From Aurelia coerulea (taxonomy: Eukaryota > Cnidaria > Scyphozoa > Semaeostomeae > Ulmaridae): a stretch of DNA of 64,000 bases. The DNA is taken from positions 20,037,001-20,101,000 of the forward strand of contig CM076948.1 in NCBI GenBank assembly GCA_039566865.1, given 5' to 3'. Shown here one piece after another: positions 47,468 to 60,400 of this stretch. Under the pieces are notes generated by a model that saw nothing but the letters and a program-made list of their open reading frames with translations, did not search any database and had not been told where the DNA came from. Each line of letters opens with the position of its first letter. The stretch's first letter is position 1. The position numbers and the translations under genes are program-made.

Positions 47468-49134
47468 CCCATTGAGTAGAAAACGTTCATCGTTTACTGG
47501 AAAGTACCGCATGACTCGTGTATGACTCTCATAGATCAAGGATGTAGATCGGGCCTAGCTTCCAGATTAAATCTTGCTGAGGAGAAAGTTACAATGGTAT
47601 TTTCTCAGAGTGTCTAGCTAACTCTAGATAAGCTGCTTTTTTATAGTAATCACAATCTACACTGACAAAAGTTAGCTGAGGTATTCCTCTAAATGTTGAT
47701 GCATATGTCTCTGCAATACTTTCCGATACTTTCACAAACATTTTAACAATAGCTTGCAACAAAATTTTCCATTATAAGTAGGCAGAAGGTCTCGAGTGGT
47801 ACACATCTTGAAAAGCCTTTTCGTTGAAACCTCTTGCAATTAGACATATGTCAGAATTAAATGCTGGAAGCATTTTCCGTTATTAATTGCCTTTCTCGAA
47901 AATGAAGTGCCAATTTTAGCTGTATTAGGGTATAAGAGCGGCCTTAAAGTAAATCAACGGACATAAAGCAATCTGATATAAAAGAAAAAAGAACACCAAG
48001 TGCCATTCAAGGCTGGTTTCTACGGTGGCCCCCAAGGGTTACCATAGGTTTCCACTACGCGATAATCTACCATCGCTATACTTATTGCTAAATTTCAAAT
48101 GCTATAAAGGCTTATCTAGGACCGTGAATGACATTTGATTGTGAAGCCTGATTCACACTACTGCTGGGGAAAATCAGGCTTTACAGTCAAAGGTCGTTCC
48201 CAGTGCCAGATGAACTTTTCATTGCATATTTGAGAGATGAGAAATGCGATGATAGCGCAATGGGAACCAGGCTATTTCGAATCTGTCAAAAGCATGGACT
48301 GGAAAAGGATGAGAAAGTCCGAGAAATGAATGAACGTTTGGCCATCATGCCAGTTGAGAAAGAGGAATTTTCTTCTTTTAACCGCGTTCATTCGCTTTGA
48401 TGAATGTACCACAGTGGTAACATAAGCCAAGATCACTTAAAGAGATTCGTACGTCGTTGGATAGCTACAAAGCTACAACTTCAGTGTCTCCAAAGTGTAG
48501 GGGAAGTCGATTGATTGGAAATAGCTATAAAGATACTTGCAAAGTTGCTGTATATTTACCGTGATTTTGACCATGTTAGCCTAATTTGTCACGAGAACAC
48601 TTTGTAAAAGCCATAATTTGTGTCTTTTTTGTACTGAGTTGTCAACGTGACACTTTTGTTCCTTCTATTATTTACAGAAATATGTTGTTCTGGAGCTCTT
48701 GAACCGTAACAACTTCGTAAAAGAACAAAATCGTACCGATAGAGTGTAATTATGGTCGTGTCATTTATGTCTCGTTCAATTCCTACCCTGACAATCCTCC
48801 TTGGAAGCCCAGGGGTCAACAAAAATTTCTTGCACAAATGCCTGCTGAGGGAAGGGTAAATTTCTTTTGTTGGGGCAGAAATAAACTGCATGTGTACCAT
48901 TTTATTTCCTTTTTTGCTTGTAGTTTATACTGTAATATTCTTGCCAGTAATAATTTGCCTGGAAATGTTATGTAATCTCACCCCTGTAACTATATTCTTG
49001 CCAGTAACTGTAATATTTTTCATGCAAATGTTTCATGTTAATTGTTAAAGCCATGGGGTTGCAATGTATTCTCATTCTCTTTGTGGTACTGTATCGCCTT
49101 GGTATCGTCTTGTCTCCTCTTGTATGTCTCGTCT
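47468..49134. other. Downstream of CPSF1, no gene seen
   Basis: A 65-codon ORF at 48203 is unrecognised. No TIRs or tandem repeats were seen. Confidence 0.4.
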
Positions 49135-49143
49135 GTTATTGTA

Positions 49144-49249
49144 TAGACTTGCCCCAAGTCTGTTTCGTCAACTGTAATAAGTCTAGTACCGGAAAGCTCT
49201 ATTACTAAACAGACTTGTTGAACTGCGGAGCTCATGAATAATTAATGAG
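49144..49249 (+). repeat. Left terminal inverted repeat of the 14-kb transposon
   Basis: Starts TAGACTTGCCCCAAGTC, itself an 8-bp inverted repeat around CCC, and ends with CTCATGAATAATTAATGAG. It pairs with 63037-63153; the middle is variable. Confidence 0.92.
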
Positions 49250-49262
49250 TAATTTGATCCGA

Positions 49263-49282
49263 GGCGTCCCACATTTGGGACG
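49263..49282. repeat. Subterminal hairpin
   Basis: GCGTCCCA-CATT-TGGGACGC, an 8-bp perfect stem just inside the left TIR. Confidence 0.7.
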
Positions 49283-49434
49283 CTGTCGGTACTTTTGATG
49301 TAGACTTAAGCCAATCATCGAGCCTCTAAAAACAAAAGAATACAATAGGAAAATCACGCTGTAAAAGAGACTGGAAAGGAATAGGGGGGTTGCATAGCAC
49401 ATAGCACACTTTTACTCACTGAGCAAGGAACAAA

Positions 49435-50021
49435 ATGGCGGAATGTAAGATTGCTTCGAGTAGGCTCGAATCTTTGCAGCGGAGAGCAATTGAGGCTTCC
49501 AAGGCAGTATTAGGTATTGAAGAACTGCGACCATATCAAGTAGAAGCTTTGTTAGGTATAATGGATGGTCGTGATGTGCTTGTAGCACAGCCAACTGGCT
49601 CAGGCAAGTCTGTTGTGTATCAGCTGTTGCCCTTCGCGCTCGATATTTTGAATGTCCTTTGTGACCAGAGCTTGGGAGAGGAGCAGCAGGTGCAACTAGT
49701 AAAAGAAATTGTCAGTAAGAAGAAAACAAACTCAATTGTTTTGGTCATTCAACCTTTGATTTCTTTGATGAAAGACCAAATAAAATCACTTGAAGCAAAG
49801 GGTATCACGGTATGCCGTTTGATGCATTCGTCTGAGGTAGTAGGAGGGCAGCATCAGAAGGGGACAAACAAGATAACTGCACAGGATTTAGAGCATGCAT
49901 CAATTGTATTGACATCTCCAGAAGCGGCACTCAACACACACAGATCCATTTTAAGATCTCCTGCTCTTAGAGGAAAATTTGTTTCTGTTGCTGTCGACGA
50001 GAGTCACTGCATTGTTAAATG
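49435..50021 (+). CDS. RecQ-like helicase exon 1
   Basis: 587 nt, motifs I to II, ending within the Trp codon after DESHCIVK. Confidence 0.92.
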
Positions 50022-53000
50022 GTGAGTACAAACAATATACTTTTATTATTTAAGACAATCTATCCCCCATATCTCCTCTTAACGAATTGAAATAAGATGA
50101 CAAAGAGGCCCTAAAGAGGTCCCATTGCATTGTATATTCTACAAGTGTGTGCTGATTTGCTTCAGCAAAAGGAATGAAGTACAGAAGCCCCACACATTAA
50201 AGAAACCACCAGAAAGAAATGTTCAAGCTACTGACTGACAAATAATTAGCCCTCTTACAAGAATCTCTTCAGGCACATACCCAATATGAAGTTTCTTGTA
50301 TTTTGATCATTACTAAGTCCTGGTATGATGGTCTCGGGAGTATTCCACTGCATGCAGGGCGCATAAGAAATAGCTAAAAAGATGTCTTTGGTTTAGCAAA
50401 TTTTTACCTGAATTTGAATTGATGTTCTTGACAATCATTGATAACATACACATATTGCTAATCTATCTATAAATAACCCTTTTCTGGCATGTATGTATGT
50501 ATGTATGTATGTATGTATGTATGTATGTACAGTATGTATGTATATTTTAGCCAAAAAATTAACATGAAAATAAAAATAAGTTTATCAAAACGAAGAAATC
50601 TAATTACAGGTGTGTGATATTAAGTAAAAACAAGAGTTAAAAGCATTTAATCTAAAAACACCTCTGGTTAAAATGGCAGGGATAGCATTAAAAGGTCAAT
50701 GTGACCTCGTTTCCATAATGGTCCCTCCAAAGGTGTCAATAAAAGAAAAGTTTTCATAGTAAGAAACAAAAATTCTTGAAGATGTTAAAATATTAGCTAA
50801 TTTGTGCCTGGTGTAACTTATTTTTCCAGCACTTTCCAGAAAAGAAATTAGAAGCTTAAGAAACTTTCAGCCTGAAAAAATGAAGAGTATCATAGATATA
50901 GGAAACCTTTTTGGTTGATGTGTGACTTCTAAAAATGTATAAATGCGTGCATAAACAGGTTAAGTGCCACATGCCATTAGGACTTGCAATGATTTGTATG
51001 GCAGTCCTTTTCAGGAATAAAACAACACGCGTGCGGCAAAACACACAGGCAAATTCATTTGCGCGTGCGATTCGCACATGTAGTTATTCAAGACGGTATT
51101 TAAGAAGTGACACAAAAATAAGGATTCAAGTCTCCCTTTACTGATAAAGATAATCACATTACTGATAAAATGAATATCATTTGTTCATTTATTTATTTGT
51201 CAATAAAGTTTTTGTTTTTACAGGACTATACTCAGCAGTTTCTTCCTCGGTAAACTCAGACTCGTCTAGTGTCTGATTCTTCCGAACTATCAATGTCAAC
51301 AGGACAAATCTGTTGTCTGCTCGGTTCATTTTCTTCAAGAACATCGGTATCAGTAACAGCAATTACCTTCGCTCTATGAGCACCAAGTGTCGCTATTATT
51401 TATAATTGTGGGAATTGCCACTTGGGACTTTGTCGAAAGTATTATAGGATTTGTCAGTAATCATGGTTTATCGAAGCACATGATTTGACATTGGATGTGT
51501 CGAACGTCAAAGTACCACTTAAGCAAAATAACACTTTGCGCGTGTGATGAAAAGCACTCGTGACTCAATTTGCGTGTGTGCCAACGTGTGCGTGTGCGAT
51601 CGCACGCGTCAAACGAAAAGGCCTGTATGGTCAAGCCAATTGTATGATCTTATGGATTTACCACATTGGCTTAATTTGATTTGATATCATGACATTGATT
51701 GTTTCCATTTATACACTGTATCTCTTGTTTGTGTGTGCCAGGTTGTTATAAAACAATATTTATTTGCAGGGGTGCAAGTGGTACAAAGACCAGAGCATTT
51801 CGCAAAGATTATTGCAAGCTAGCCGAGCTACGGTCTCTTGTGAGCTTTGGAAGGAATCTGCCTTTTGTGTCATTGACAGCCACTGCTCTCCCAAGTGTGG
51901 AAAAGTCAATCATTGTAAATTTGCAGATGCGATCAATCCTCCGACTTGTGATGGAGCCAGATCGTCCTAATATTCGTTATGCTGTTATGTCTTTCAAAAC
52001 AGATGATCCAGCCATCATCTTTTCATCAATCTTACTTGAAGTTCATCAACTTGGCTACAAGTCAAGGAGAATTATAATATTCTGCCGAAGCCATAATCAT
52101 TGTCGTGGGTTATTTCGTATGTTTGACCAAGAATTTCACAATGTATATCCTGATTATAAATTGAGGCCATATGCTATGTTCCACGCAGGGACAGATGAAG
52201 AAATAAAGGACCACATCATTGACTCCATGGGAAAAGTTGATGGTAATGTTAGAGTTGTATTTGCGACAACAGCATTTGGCATGGGAGTAGACTGTAAAGG
52301 TCTGCACCACATCATTCATTTTGGACCCCCAGGTGATATTGATGATTATTTGCAGGAAAGTGGAAGGGCTGGTAGAGATAATGCACAAAGTCATGCAGTG
52401 TTAGCTTTGTACCCAAGATGCACATCAGGGAAAGTGAGTAAAGAAATGAAACTTTACACGAAAAATTCTGAGATTTGTAGAAGGCAAGCTGTATTGAAAT
52501 TATTTCCAAAGTCAAAAGTACCTGATAATATTCCAAAACATTCATGCTGTGATATTTGTTTGCCATCATGTAAGTGTGGTGCTTGTGATGGTCCAGCTGC
52601 TGACCAATTCAAGTCTTTTTTTGAGGTAGCAATTGGAAGAGAGGATTTTAAAGAAGGATCATCAGAGTCAACCATTCAGAATATTTTTATTTCAGATGAA
52701 GGAAAAGAATCCTTAAAGCAAGATTTAATCATCTTAAGGGACTCCCTTTTGTGGGAAAATTCCAGTTCAATTGTTGGTAATGATATAGCATCAGGTTTCC
52801 CTTTGTGCACAGTTGCAGAAATAGTGGCAAAAGCAGATAGTCTTTCATCAGTGCATCTGGTATGGCTCCAGACAAGCTTGTTAGACCTGCCACTTGCAGC
52901 AAAGATATATTCTTTGATAGAAAGTGCTAGATGTCAGTTTGGAGTTGCCAATGTCACAGAAGCTGCTAAGATGTCAGAAGCATCAGATTCTGAGTCATCT

Positions 53001-53123
53001 GAATCATCAAAAAACTCATCTGATGACACAGATGATGATCTTGATAATGGTAGATTGTTCAAATACCGTGCCACTTACAGAAGTGCATCTGACAACACAG
53101 ATACTGATTCTAATAGTGATTAA
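49435..53123 (+). CDS. RecQ-like superfamily-2 DNA helicase (transposon-borne)
   Basis: Exons 49435-50021 and 51770-53123 join in phase 2 (AAATG|GTGAGT ... TTTGCAG|G) to encode 646 aa. Helicase motif I is AQPTGSGKSVVYQ (residues 51-63). Motif Ia is VIQPLISLMKDQ. Motif II is DESH (188-191) instead of the usual DEAH. Motif III is SLTATA. The second RecA lobe has FATTAFGMGVD and QESGRAGRD (~390). A RecQ-type zinc-binding cluster follows (CRRQ...CCDIC...CKCGAC), then an acidic Ser/Asp tail. It should unwind DNA 3' to 5' with ATP. It lacks HRDC and exonuclease domains. The start is the first ATG, 290 bp inside the left TIR. A role in transposition (strand unwinding or gap repair) is inferred from its position. 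Confidence 0.92.
50491..50540. repeat. (GTAT)n microsatellite in helicase intron
   Basis: About ten GTAT units, then one interrupted run. Confidence 0.9.
50997..51630. mobile_element. MITE in the helicase intron
   Basis: The element at 51002-51625 has ends CAGTCCTTTTC and GAAAAGGCCTG, with GCGTGCG-rich subterminal arms in both orientations. TATGG repeats flank it. CAG...CTG ends suggest hAT-like, but only 5 bp of target repeat are visible rather than 8. Confidence 0.6.
51770..53123 (+). CDS. RecQ-like helicase exon 2
   Basis: 1,354 nt, from GASGTKTRAFRKDY through motifs III-VI, the zinc cluster and the acidic tail to TAA. Confidence 0.92.
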
Positions 53124-56100
53124 GTTTAAAATCATGACACATATTTCAAAGCATCAATATTATAAACTACTGGATGACCCAAAAAGTGAAGCCTTTGAAA
53201 ATCACCAATATTTACTTACATCATTCATCTTAAGATTTCTTCATGTTTGTTTTTGTTAAAGGACAGATTTTCTTTTGGTTTGTTCAGGAGAAATACATGC
53301 AAAATTATTGCATGAAAACTATTGTTTTGATGCATAATATTAACCATAAATTTCGTTGATACGAATGCACAAAAAGATATTTCCATGATTTGTAACACAT
53401 GAATTTTGATGATTTTTCAACAATTTTCACTTTTTATTGGGTCACCCAGAAGAAAAACTGAACACTCAGTCTTTCTGAAAATTAATAAATTGACTAGATG
53501 AGAAGAACATTTTTCATCTAGGATTTTAGGTACGATTTCGCTTTTTTGTTTACATTGGTTGGTATTACTTGATGAATCCAGTGGCAGATTTAGGAAGCAA
53601 GTGGGGGCAACTGCCCCCTTTGTGATTAAAACTCAGCTTGGCACCCCTTTTCAGCGATAAAAGCACCCCTCATCCTGACCCTAATATACAATTTTTAACT
53701 GTTTTGATTTACAAATGGGGACACACAAAAGTCCAGGCATTATTTAGTAGAAAATCAAGGAGTTCTAAGATAAGGGTAACAAAATTCTGTGCTCACGCTC
53801 ACTTTCTATTATGTTTTTGGCGACCTCTTTGCAATTTGCCCCCTCCTTCAACTTCTTGTTGACTCCCCCCTGCATAAATGTTTGGATAGTGCCATGGTTT
53901 CATAAGATTTCAAACTCTGACAATTTCAAAATTTCTTTTTCAATTTGATCAATTTTTTCCTTTCTCTGTATACATGGGATAGTTTGGTTGAATTTAGATA
54001 TTTAGAAAATTGAATCCCGTTTAGTGATGTATCACAAGTGCTGTAATATGTAATGAAATGTAATGGATATAACATGTAGGGATCATATATTATTAACTGT
54101 ATTTTATACAGTTTTCGAATTCGGGGGAGTTTTTTTAAGGACAAAACCTTGGCCAGTTGACCTTCTTCCCAGTTATCATTGATTTCCATTGTGCACGGTC
54201 ATCATGAAAATGCAAATTGATTATGCAAGAAAACAGGTGTTTTGAGATTGCACCGTCAAAACGCCCTTTACGAAATCAAAACAGCATTGATTGGATATTT
54301 GTTCGAACGTTGTTTAATCATCTAAATGACTGTAAATTTGAAATTTGTAAGATTTTTTTTTACTTAACTTTAGGAACAGGACTCTAATGATAACAGTGCT
54401 TTTTGCACTGATAGATTATCCTGTATAAAAATTCGATTTATTATTATGATTATTATTATTATTTGGGAAGAAGTCAAGAAGTTACATCCGATTTAAAGAT
54501 AGTGCATACCAAATTAAGATCTAGCCACGTCATGAGGTCCTCAGTTTAATAAGACAAAGTAATAACAGTAACAACTAACAACTAATATATAAAAACAACT
54601 GTTATTGGTCAAGATGTTTCGATTAATATCTTCATCAGTTCAACTAACAAGTAACTAAAAACTAACAACAGACAAAGTAACAACTTCGTTTTCGCCATTG
54701 TACATAATATATTCGTAAAAAGCCAAAATACGTTTTTTTTTCATAAGAAACTTGGATCAGGCCATAGTACTAAAAATTTCTTAATTTGTTTCTTTTTCTA
54801 GTGGATAAACTGTCATATAGTCCAATACTTCTGGATATATGATTTTTGACATTTAAACGTGATAATGAACAGTGCCATATCACGTTCAAAACATAACAAG
54901 TTTGTTGGTATTACTCAAGAAAAAGGGTTGAAGAACGAATTTGACATGATTTATATGAATTTAAGTTTTAAAAGTTTCTTACGACTTCTCGGACATACTA
55001 CTAGAGTTTCTTAACAATTTGGCCATCTAAGTACTAGTTCCTTATAAAGCAGTTTCTTACGAAAGAAGCATGTTTGTATGATACATGTTTTTGATTTGAT
55101 TTCACTGATTTGATTTGATTTGATACTCGTATGTTCATCAAGGGTTACTAATATTTTGAAAGTCTAAACCACATAAAACCAGCAAAAAATTATCTGCGTG
55201 CAGGGTGATTTCTACTCTTTTTTATATCCCAAAATGGGAAGGTCTCTTAAGAGGCGTTACTCATCCATCATGAAATGTTTGATCTATACTGAATCTAAAT
55301 CATTCAAAACATATGAACTTCGAATGTAAACTAAGCATTCTGGATGGAAGTGAACCTGATACAAACTATTCTAGAATTGTCTACAATGCAGAAAATAACT
55401 CTGCCGGAGGCTAAATATGTGGAAGGGAGTGTATGCTAGTTATGATAAATATCAAAAATTATTCTACAAAAGTTATGCTGGCAAATGGCTGTTACAAAGT
55501 GATACTTTTTGTTTTTGAAATGTCAGACAATTTTCGAAAGTGCTTACGCATCAAAAAGAAGCAATGTTCGTTTGAAAGGTCGCTGTTGCCTGGGTATGGA
55601 GATCATGATATTGGCAAATATATCATTTCATTGTTGACATGTTGAAATAAGTTATACCAAACTAAAATTTGCCACTTAGGCTGGTTCTGAAGGTTTCTTT
55701 AAGGGGCCTTCTCGAGAAAATTGCTCATAATCTTAGAACGGAGTGGTCAATTCCTGCAGGTAAATTCTGAAAGAGATATTTAAAATGTCTACTATTAATG
55801 ATAAATGTGCCAATGTAATCGTATGGATATCCAATTAAGCAGTGGCCTTTTGGACGGGGATTTTCTTTGACTAACCATGTATATTCATATTTAGTTCCAT
55901 TGAATTCATTTTACGCTTCCGCCAGTGTCCGTTGGTAAAACCCACTTGGGCGCATTTATCAGGTTCAACAAGCTACTTCATCTCAAAATGGAGGAAGAAG
56001 TAATTGTTAACTTCCAACTTAATTGTCTACCATGGAGAAAATGTTGAAAGAAAATGGAACAGTTTCAAAGTCAAGATGTGAAACATACCTAGAATATAGT

Positions 56101-56134
56101 ATTAATAACACATGTACCTACGCGATCTTCTTCT
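53124..56134. other. Space between the convergent transposon genes
   Basis: No ORF of note. It contains the AAGAAACT-family repeat and AT-rich runs including (ATT)n at 54437-54462. Confidence 0.5.
54735..55075. repeat. AAGAAACT-family dispersed repeat, copy 2
   Basis: Inverse of 37120-37500 (AGTACTAGTTCCTTATAAA, AGTTTCTTA). It shows the family is shared between the host intron and the transposon. Confidence 0.6.
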
Positions 56135-57400
56135 CTATACGAACTGTGAATAGACATGCAATCCTCTGAAATGCTTCACTTTTTGCATCATCCATTCTTT
56201 TAATGACGGTGCATCAAGGCGACTAAACAAATTTTCCGGGAAATCAGGGTATGATCCATGCTTTCTACCAGGCTTTACTTGGAAGAGGTTCTCGTTCTTG
56301 AATTGCTCAGAAAGTGCAATTACATCATCGTCAGCATTTTTCCTTACGTGTTTTCCAGAGGGGCTATGCACCGAAGTGCTTGTGTCGAAAGCTTTCAGAA
56401 TAGCTTCAACAGATTGATATGAACAACTTGCTCTTTCGATGCTTTTGGTGGTTATTTTCCCGTTGAATTCTTTGCAGTCCATTTTGAACAATTTATTCCA
56501 GTGTTCTACTTCTCGATCAATTTCAACATTTGAATCTAAGTGTCCTCGGTTGTTTGTAAATCTATTGAATACAATGTCAAAAGCAAGCTCGTCTGGGAGA
56601 AGATAGAACACTTGGCACAAGTACTGGAACGAGTAAAAGGCATACTTTGTTTTACCCACCATTTTGAACATCAGGAAAAGAAATTTGTAAAGTCTCAAGA
56701 CTCTGTTGCCGTCACCATGCTTTCTTGCATCTGTAAAGTTGCAAGCAAACAGTCCCAAAAGTAGTGAGCATCGTGAGTACAGATGTACGTAATCAGCCTC
56801 GTTTGCTACTTCTTGCCTCTGACCAACGTTGCTTTCTGGTAATGTTTCGGGAATAACTGCACTTTCTCTTATCTCTTCATTGATTGACTGATCGTCTACA
56901 TTAACTCCAGCTTCATCACGATGCTTCACAATGTGTTTTTTGAAATTCGCAATCCTTGCGTAGAACTTATTACAATGCTTGCATTCATAACCTTTAACAA
57001 ATTCTTGCCTGTCGCCGTGCTTGTCTTTTCTATGCTTTCGCAAGCCAGCTATCTTCTTGTATTTTTTGTTACATTCTTTACATGTCCATTGAGTTTCTTC
57101 TGGTTTCCAGTCAACTGCAATGCTTGGCAATACAAATGTGTCGACTATTGTGTCTATGACTGACTTCATGACTTCTTCCTGCTCTTCTTCAATTCCACGA
57201 GTATTGTTGCCTTGGCCTTTCACTTCTTCGAATGCAGCCAATATCATAGCATCGGTGTATTGCTCAAGGAAATCGTACGTTGCGTCAACATTGTCCATTG
57301 GATTTAAAGGGACATTTCTAGCATTTAAAAAATTTCGTGCAGCATGCAGGGTGCCAATATCTGCAGCAGACTCTGTGTCGTAAAGGATATTCCAGACTAC
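56135..57400 (-). CDS. DUF6589-like exon 4
   Basis: 421 codons plus stop. Begins VVWNILYDTESAADIGTLHA after acceptor ATTTTAG. Carries the two C2H2 fingers and the C-terminal block. Confidence 0.88.
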   Translation of the reverse strand, partial: VVWNILYDTESAADIGTLHAARNFLNARNVPLNPMDNVDATYDFLEQYTDAMILAAFEEVKGQGNNTRGIEEEQEEVMKSVIDTIVDTFVLPSIAVDWKPEETQWTCKECNKKYKKIAGLRKHRKDKHGDRQEFVKGYECKHCNKFYARIANFKKHIVKHRDEAGVNVDDQSINEEIRESAVIPETLPESNVGQRQEVANEADYVHLYSRCSLLLGLFACNFTDARKHGDGNRVLRLYKFLFLMFKMVGKTKYAFYSFQYLCQVFYLLPDELAFDIVFNRFTNNRGHLDSNVEIDREVEHWNKLFKMDCKEFNGKITTKSIERASCSYQSVEAILKAFDTSTSVHSPSGKHVRKNADDDVIALSEQFKNENLFQVKPGRKHGSYPDFPENLFSRLDAPSLKEWMMQKVKHFRGLHVYSQFV

Positions 57401-60400
57401 CTAAAATAGAATGAATGATGAACATTTTCAGTAAGAAATTAACACTAACCTTGAGTAGCCCTAGCTCGTTATCCTGATATCAGACATTTCATGAGCAGTT
57501 TTGACTGTTTTTCGCTCTGTGACCATATGCCTGCTTTGCCATAATTTTGTCCTAATTGGAGCCGTTTCCATTGCCGTTGTGGCATTCTGTGGATCTACTA
57601 GCGCCCGTTAACATCCAAAACTCGATCAAAGGTCCCTCTTCCACCTTAACATTCCAGATCTTAAAATGATAACATCCTAACAGAGAAATGTCAAATAAGT
57701 AGAATTAGTTGTAGAACGAAAAAGAGAAAACGAATCTCACCATCAAGAAATTTCCAAAGGTGTGGAAATCAGCTATACATGGGATCAACCCCGCCATTCG
57801 TTTTGCGATCGTTGGTGCATCTCTTTGGTCCTCTTGCGCGTTGTGCTCCCTCTCGCACGTGAGCTCGTCACCAAATGATAGTACATGTTGAGTTTCAGTA
57901 TCGTTGTTTGGCACAAATTGATGCAAAAACTGCATGATTTCTTTAATGTCTTTGGTTACATTTTCGTCTTTGGACAAGACCCCAAGACACACCTGCAAAG
58001 GAACGGTTCAGATTGAAAGGTTTACTTTCTTAGCTGGGCTGGTTAGGGCCAAGGGGGATTATTACATTTACATGTTTTCACAAAATATATCATAACCGAG
58101 AGACAGCGGCTTAATTTTCACGGTCATGAAAAGTACACATGACTTAGGCCTTGGCCTTGTTCCCTTTGAATAAAGAAATTACAGTAAACAGATATCGTTA
58201 TCGATTTTCTCATTCATCAAAGGGATAGACTTGCCCCAAGTCTGTTTCGTCAACTGTAATAAGTCTAGTACCTGAAAGTCCCTTCCCTTTCCCTTCCCTT
58301 ATTACAGTTGACGAAATAGACTTGGGGCAAGTCTATCAAAGGGACAGACAGTATTTAAAGGCACACTGTCGTGGCTGTGATTGGTCAATCGTAATGTTGA
58401 AAGAAATAACAAACAACCTGGCCTCTGAATAATTACCAAGCCGTTGTGCTCGTGTGCCATACTTTGTTTCGAGAATAATGGGAGTCAGATCGTTATGACC
58501 TTCATGAATTTCAGTGTACAGCGTAATTGCTGAAGCTTGCCTAATTCTATTCTTTTGTATTGTCTTATTTATCCAATCAGTGCCACGACAGTGTGCCTTT
58601 AAAGAGCCATATCACCCAAGATCTTTTGTGGGCACGCTGCAATTTCAGATTGTCCGAAGATCGAGTTTAGCCTAAAACTTTGACTTCAGTTGACTTTTCT
58701 GTCAATTGAACAACTTCAGTGTGGATCCATACTTTCAACTCACGCTTAATTTGATTTTCAAACCGTCTGGAATCGCATTGTGCTCGCAAAGGACCATGGG
58801 TGACAATGGTTCTTTTAGCTATGTCAATCTTTTACATTTTTGACTAGGAGTAATGTGGCAGAGAATTCATCTTACCGTTTCAGATTTTGATTTGGTGTAT
58901 CGCATATTCTCATGTTGCAAATGCTTCGGGAGAAATTTCTCGAACCACTTCACTTCCTTTATGTACTTAACTAATGTTGAACCTATTTTGTGTCTAAATT
59001 CTGCTCTCAGGAACGCATTATCATTTTCACCAGGCAAGAAGACCTTCAGTGGTACTTCCACAGGCGCTGTACATAATGGTACCTTTCCATCTATTCTCTC
59101 TTCAGCGTATGGGACTCTTTTTTTGGTGGCGATGCAGTTAAATAGATTTATCTGCTCATTTGGCTTTGATCGATTTGTATGTCTCGACTTTGGTGCAAAA
59201 TTCACATTGTCCCCAGCTAGAACAAAGCAGGGTACAGTTCTTGTTGTCGAAACTGGAAGTGGAAACTCATTGGCAGTTTGATGAGTACATCGTTTGGAAC
59301 TTGTTTCTTGGATGCTGAAATCTTCCAAAGCGGTTGACAAATTTAGAATGTCTTCTTTATCTTCAAGGAAATCCCATTCATCCCAACTCTCTATTGAAAC
59401 TGACGCAGCTTGTTGAATTTCCTGCAAGTCATTTTCTACCACAGAGTGCTTACTTTCAATGCCATCTACGTTTGGGGAGGCATCTACCCATTCGTTATTG
59501 CCTCTAATTGGCTGCTGATCCGGACTATTTGCAGTGGAAATATTTTCGTCCATGCTGACTACCTCTGTTGTTTCTAATTTCTCATTCCCTTTTTCTGTTC
59601 CTCCACCATCGTTTGCGCCAGCCCAGCATTTTACCGCTGATGTGTTATCTTTCCCTAGGGCACTTTGGCAACTCAGAGCTTTTCCATAAGAAGTGCATAA
59701 GCCTAACTGGTTCATTCGCTTGTACGTCATTTTGTCAGCGCCGCCTCTCCGGAGGATAATAGAATTGACAAGTGCATTCATATTCATGCGTTGATTCCTG
59801 CATTTGAGAATGACAGCTATCGATGTAAGAAGAGCTGGCTTCAGTGACTCGATCTTCTTTCTTTTATTTCTTGATAGGTTCTTCTTATTGCTGCCAGCAC
59901 TTACGACAAGTTTCCAGAATAAAGGCGAGCTTTTTTCAACCTCTTTTTCTTGCTCCTCAAAGGAAAATTGGGTGATTGATCTTTCCCCTGCAGCTTTGAA
60001 TGGACTTTCCTGGTTTGAGCAGATCTTTGAACACTCGAAAGCAACTTCACGCGAGACAATTTTCTCTAACTCTTCGCGGCATTTTGGATGCTTCCATACA
60101 CTGTTAGCAATTGCTTGGTAGTTTTCCGAGCATAGGCACCGAACGATGGGTTGCAAGTCGCTTGGAACTGTTGCTGTGATGGTAAGCCCAGCAGATACAG
60201 AAATCACCTGTTGATGAAAAGTAGGCATTTTAGATTCTTAGAAAGATTATAAAATTATAAGAAACCTGATAAGAAAGTTCTGATATTATAGAATTATAAG
60301 AAACCTGATAAGAAACTTATGATATAATGTGTTGTCAGCAAATGGGACAAACGTCATAAAACCCACCTGAACTCGTTCTTTTACAACACCATCTTGAAAA

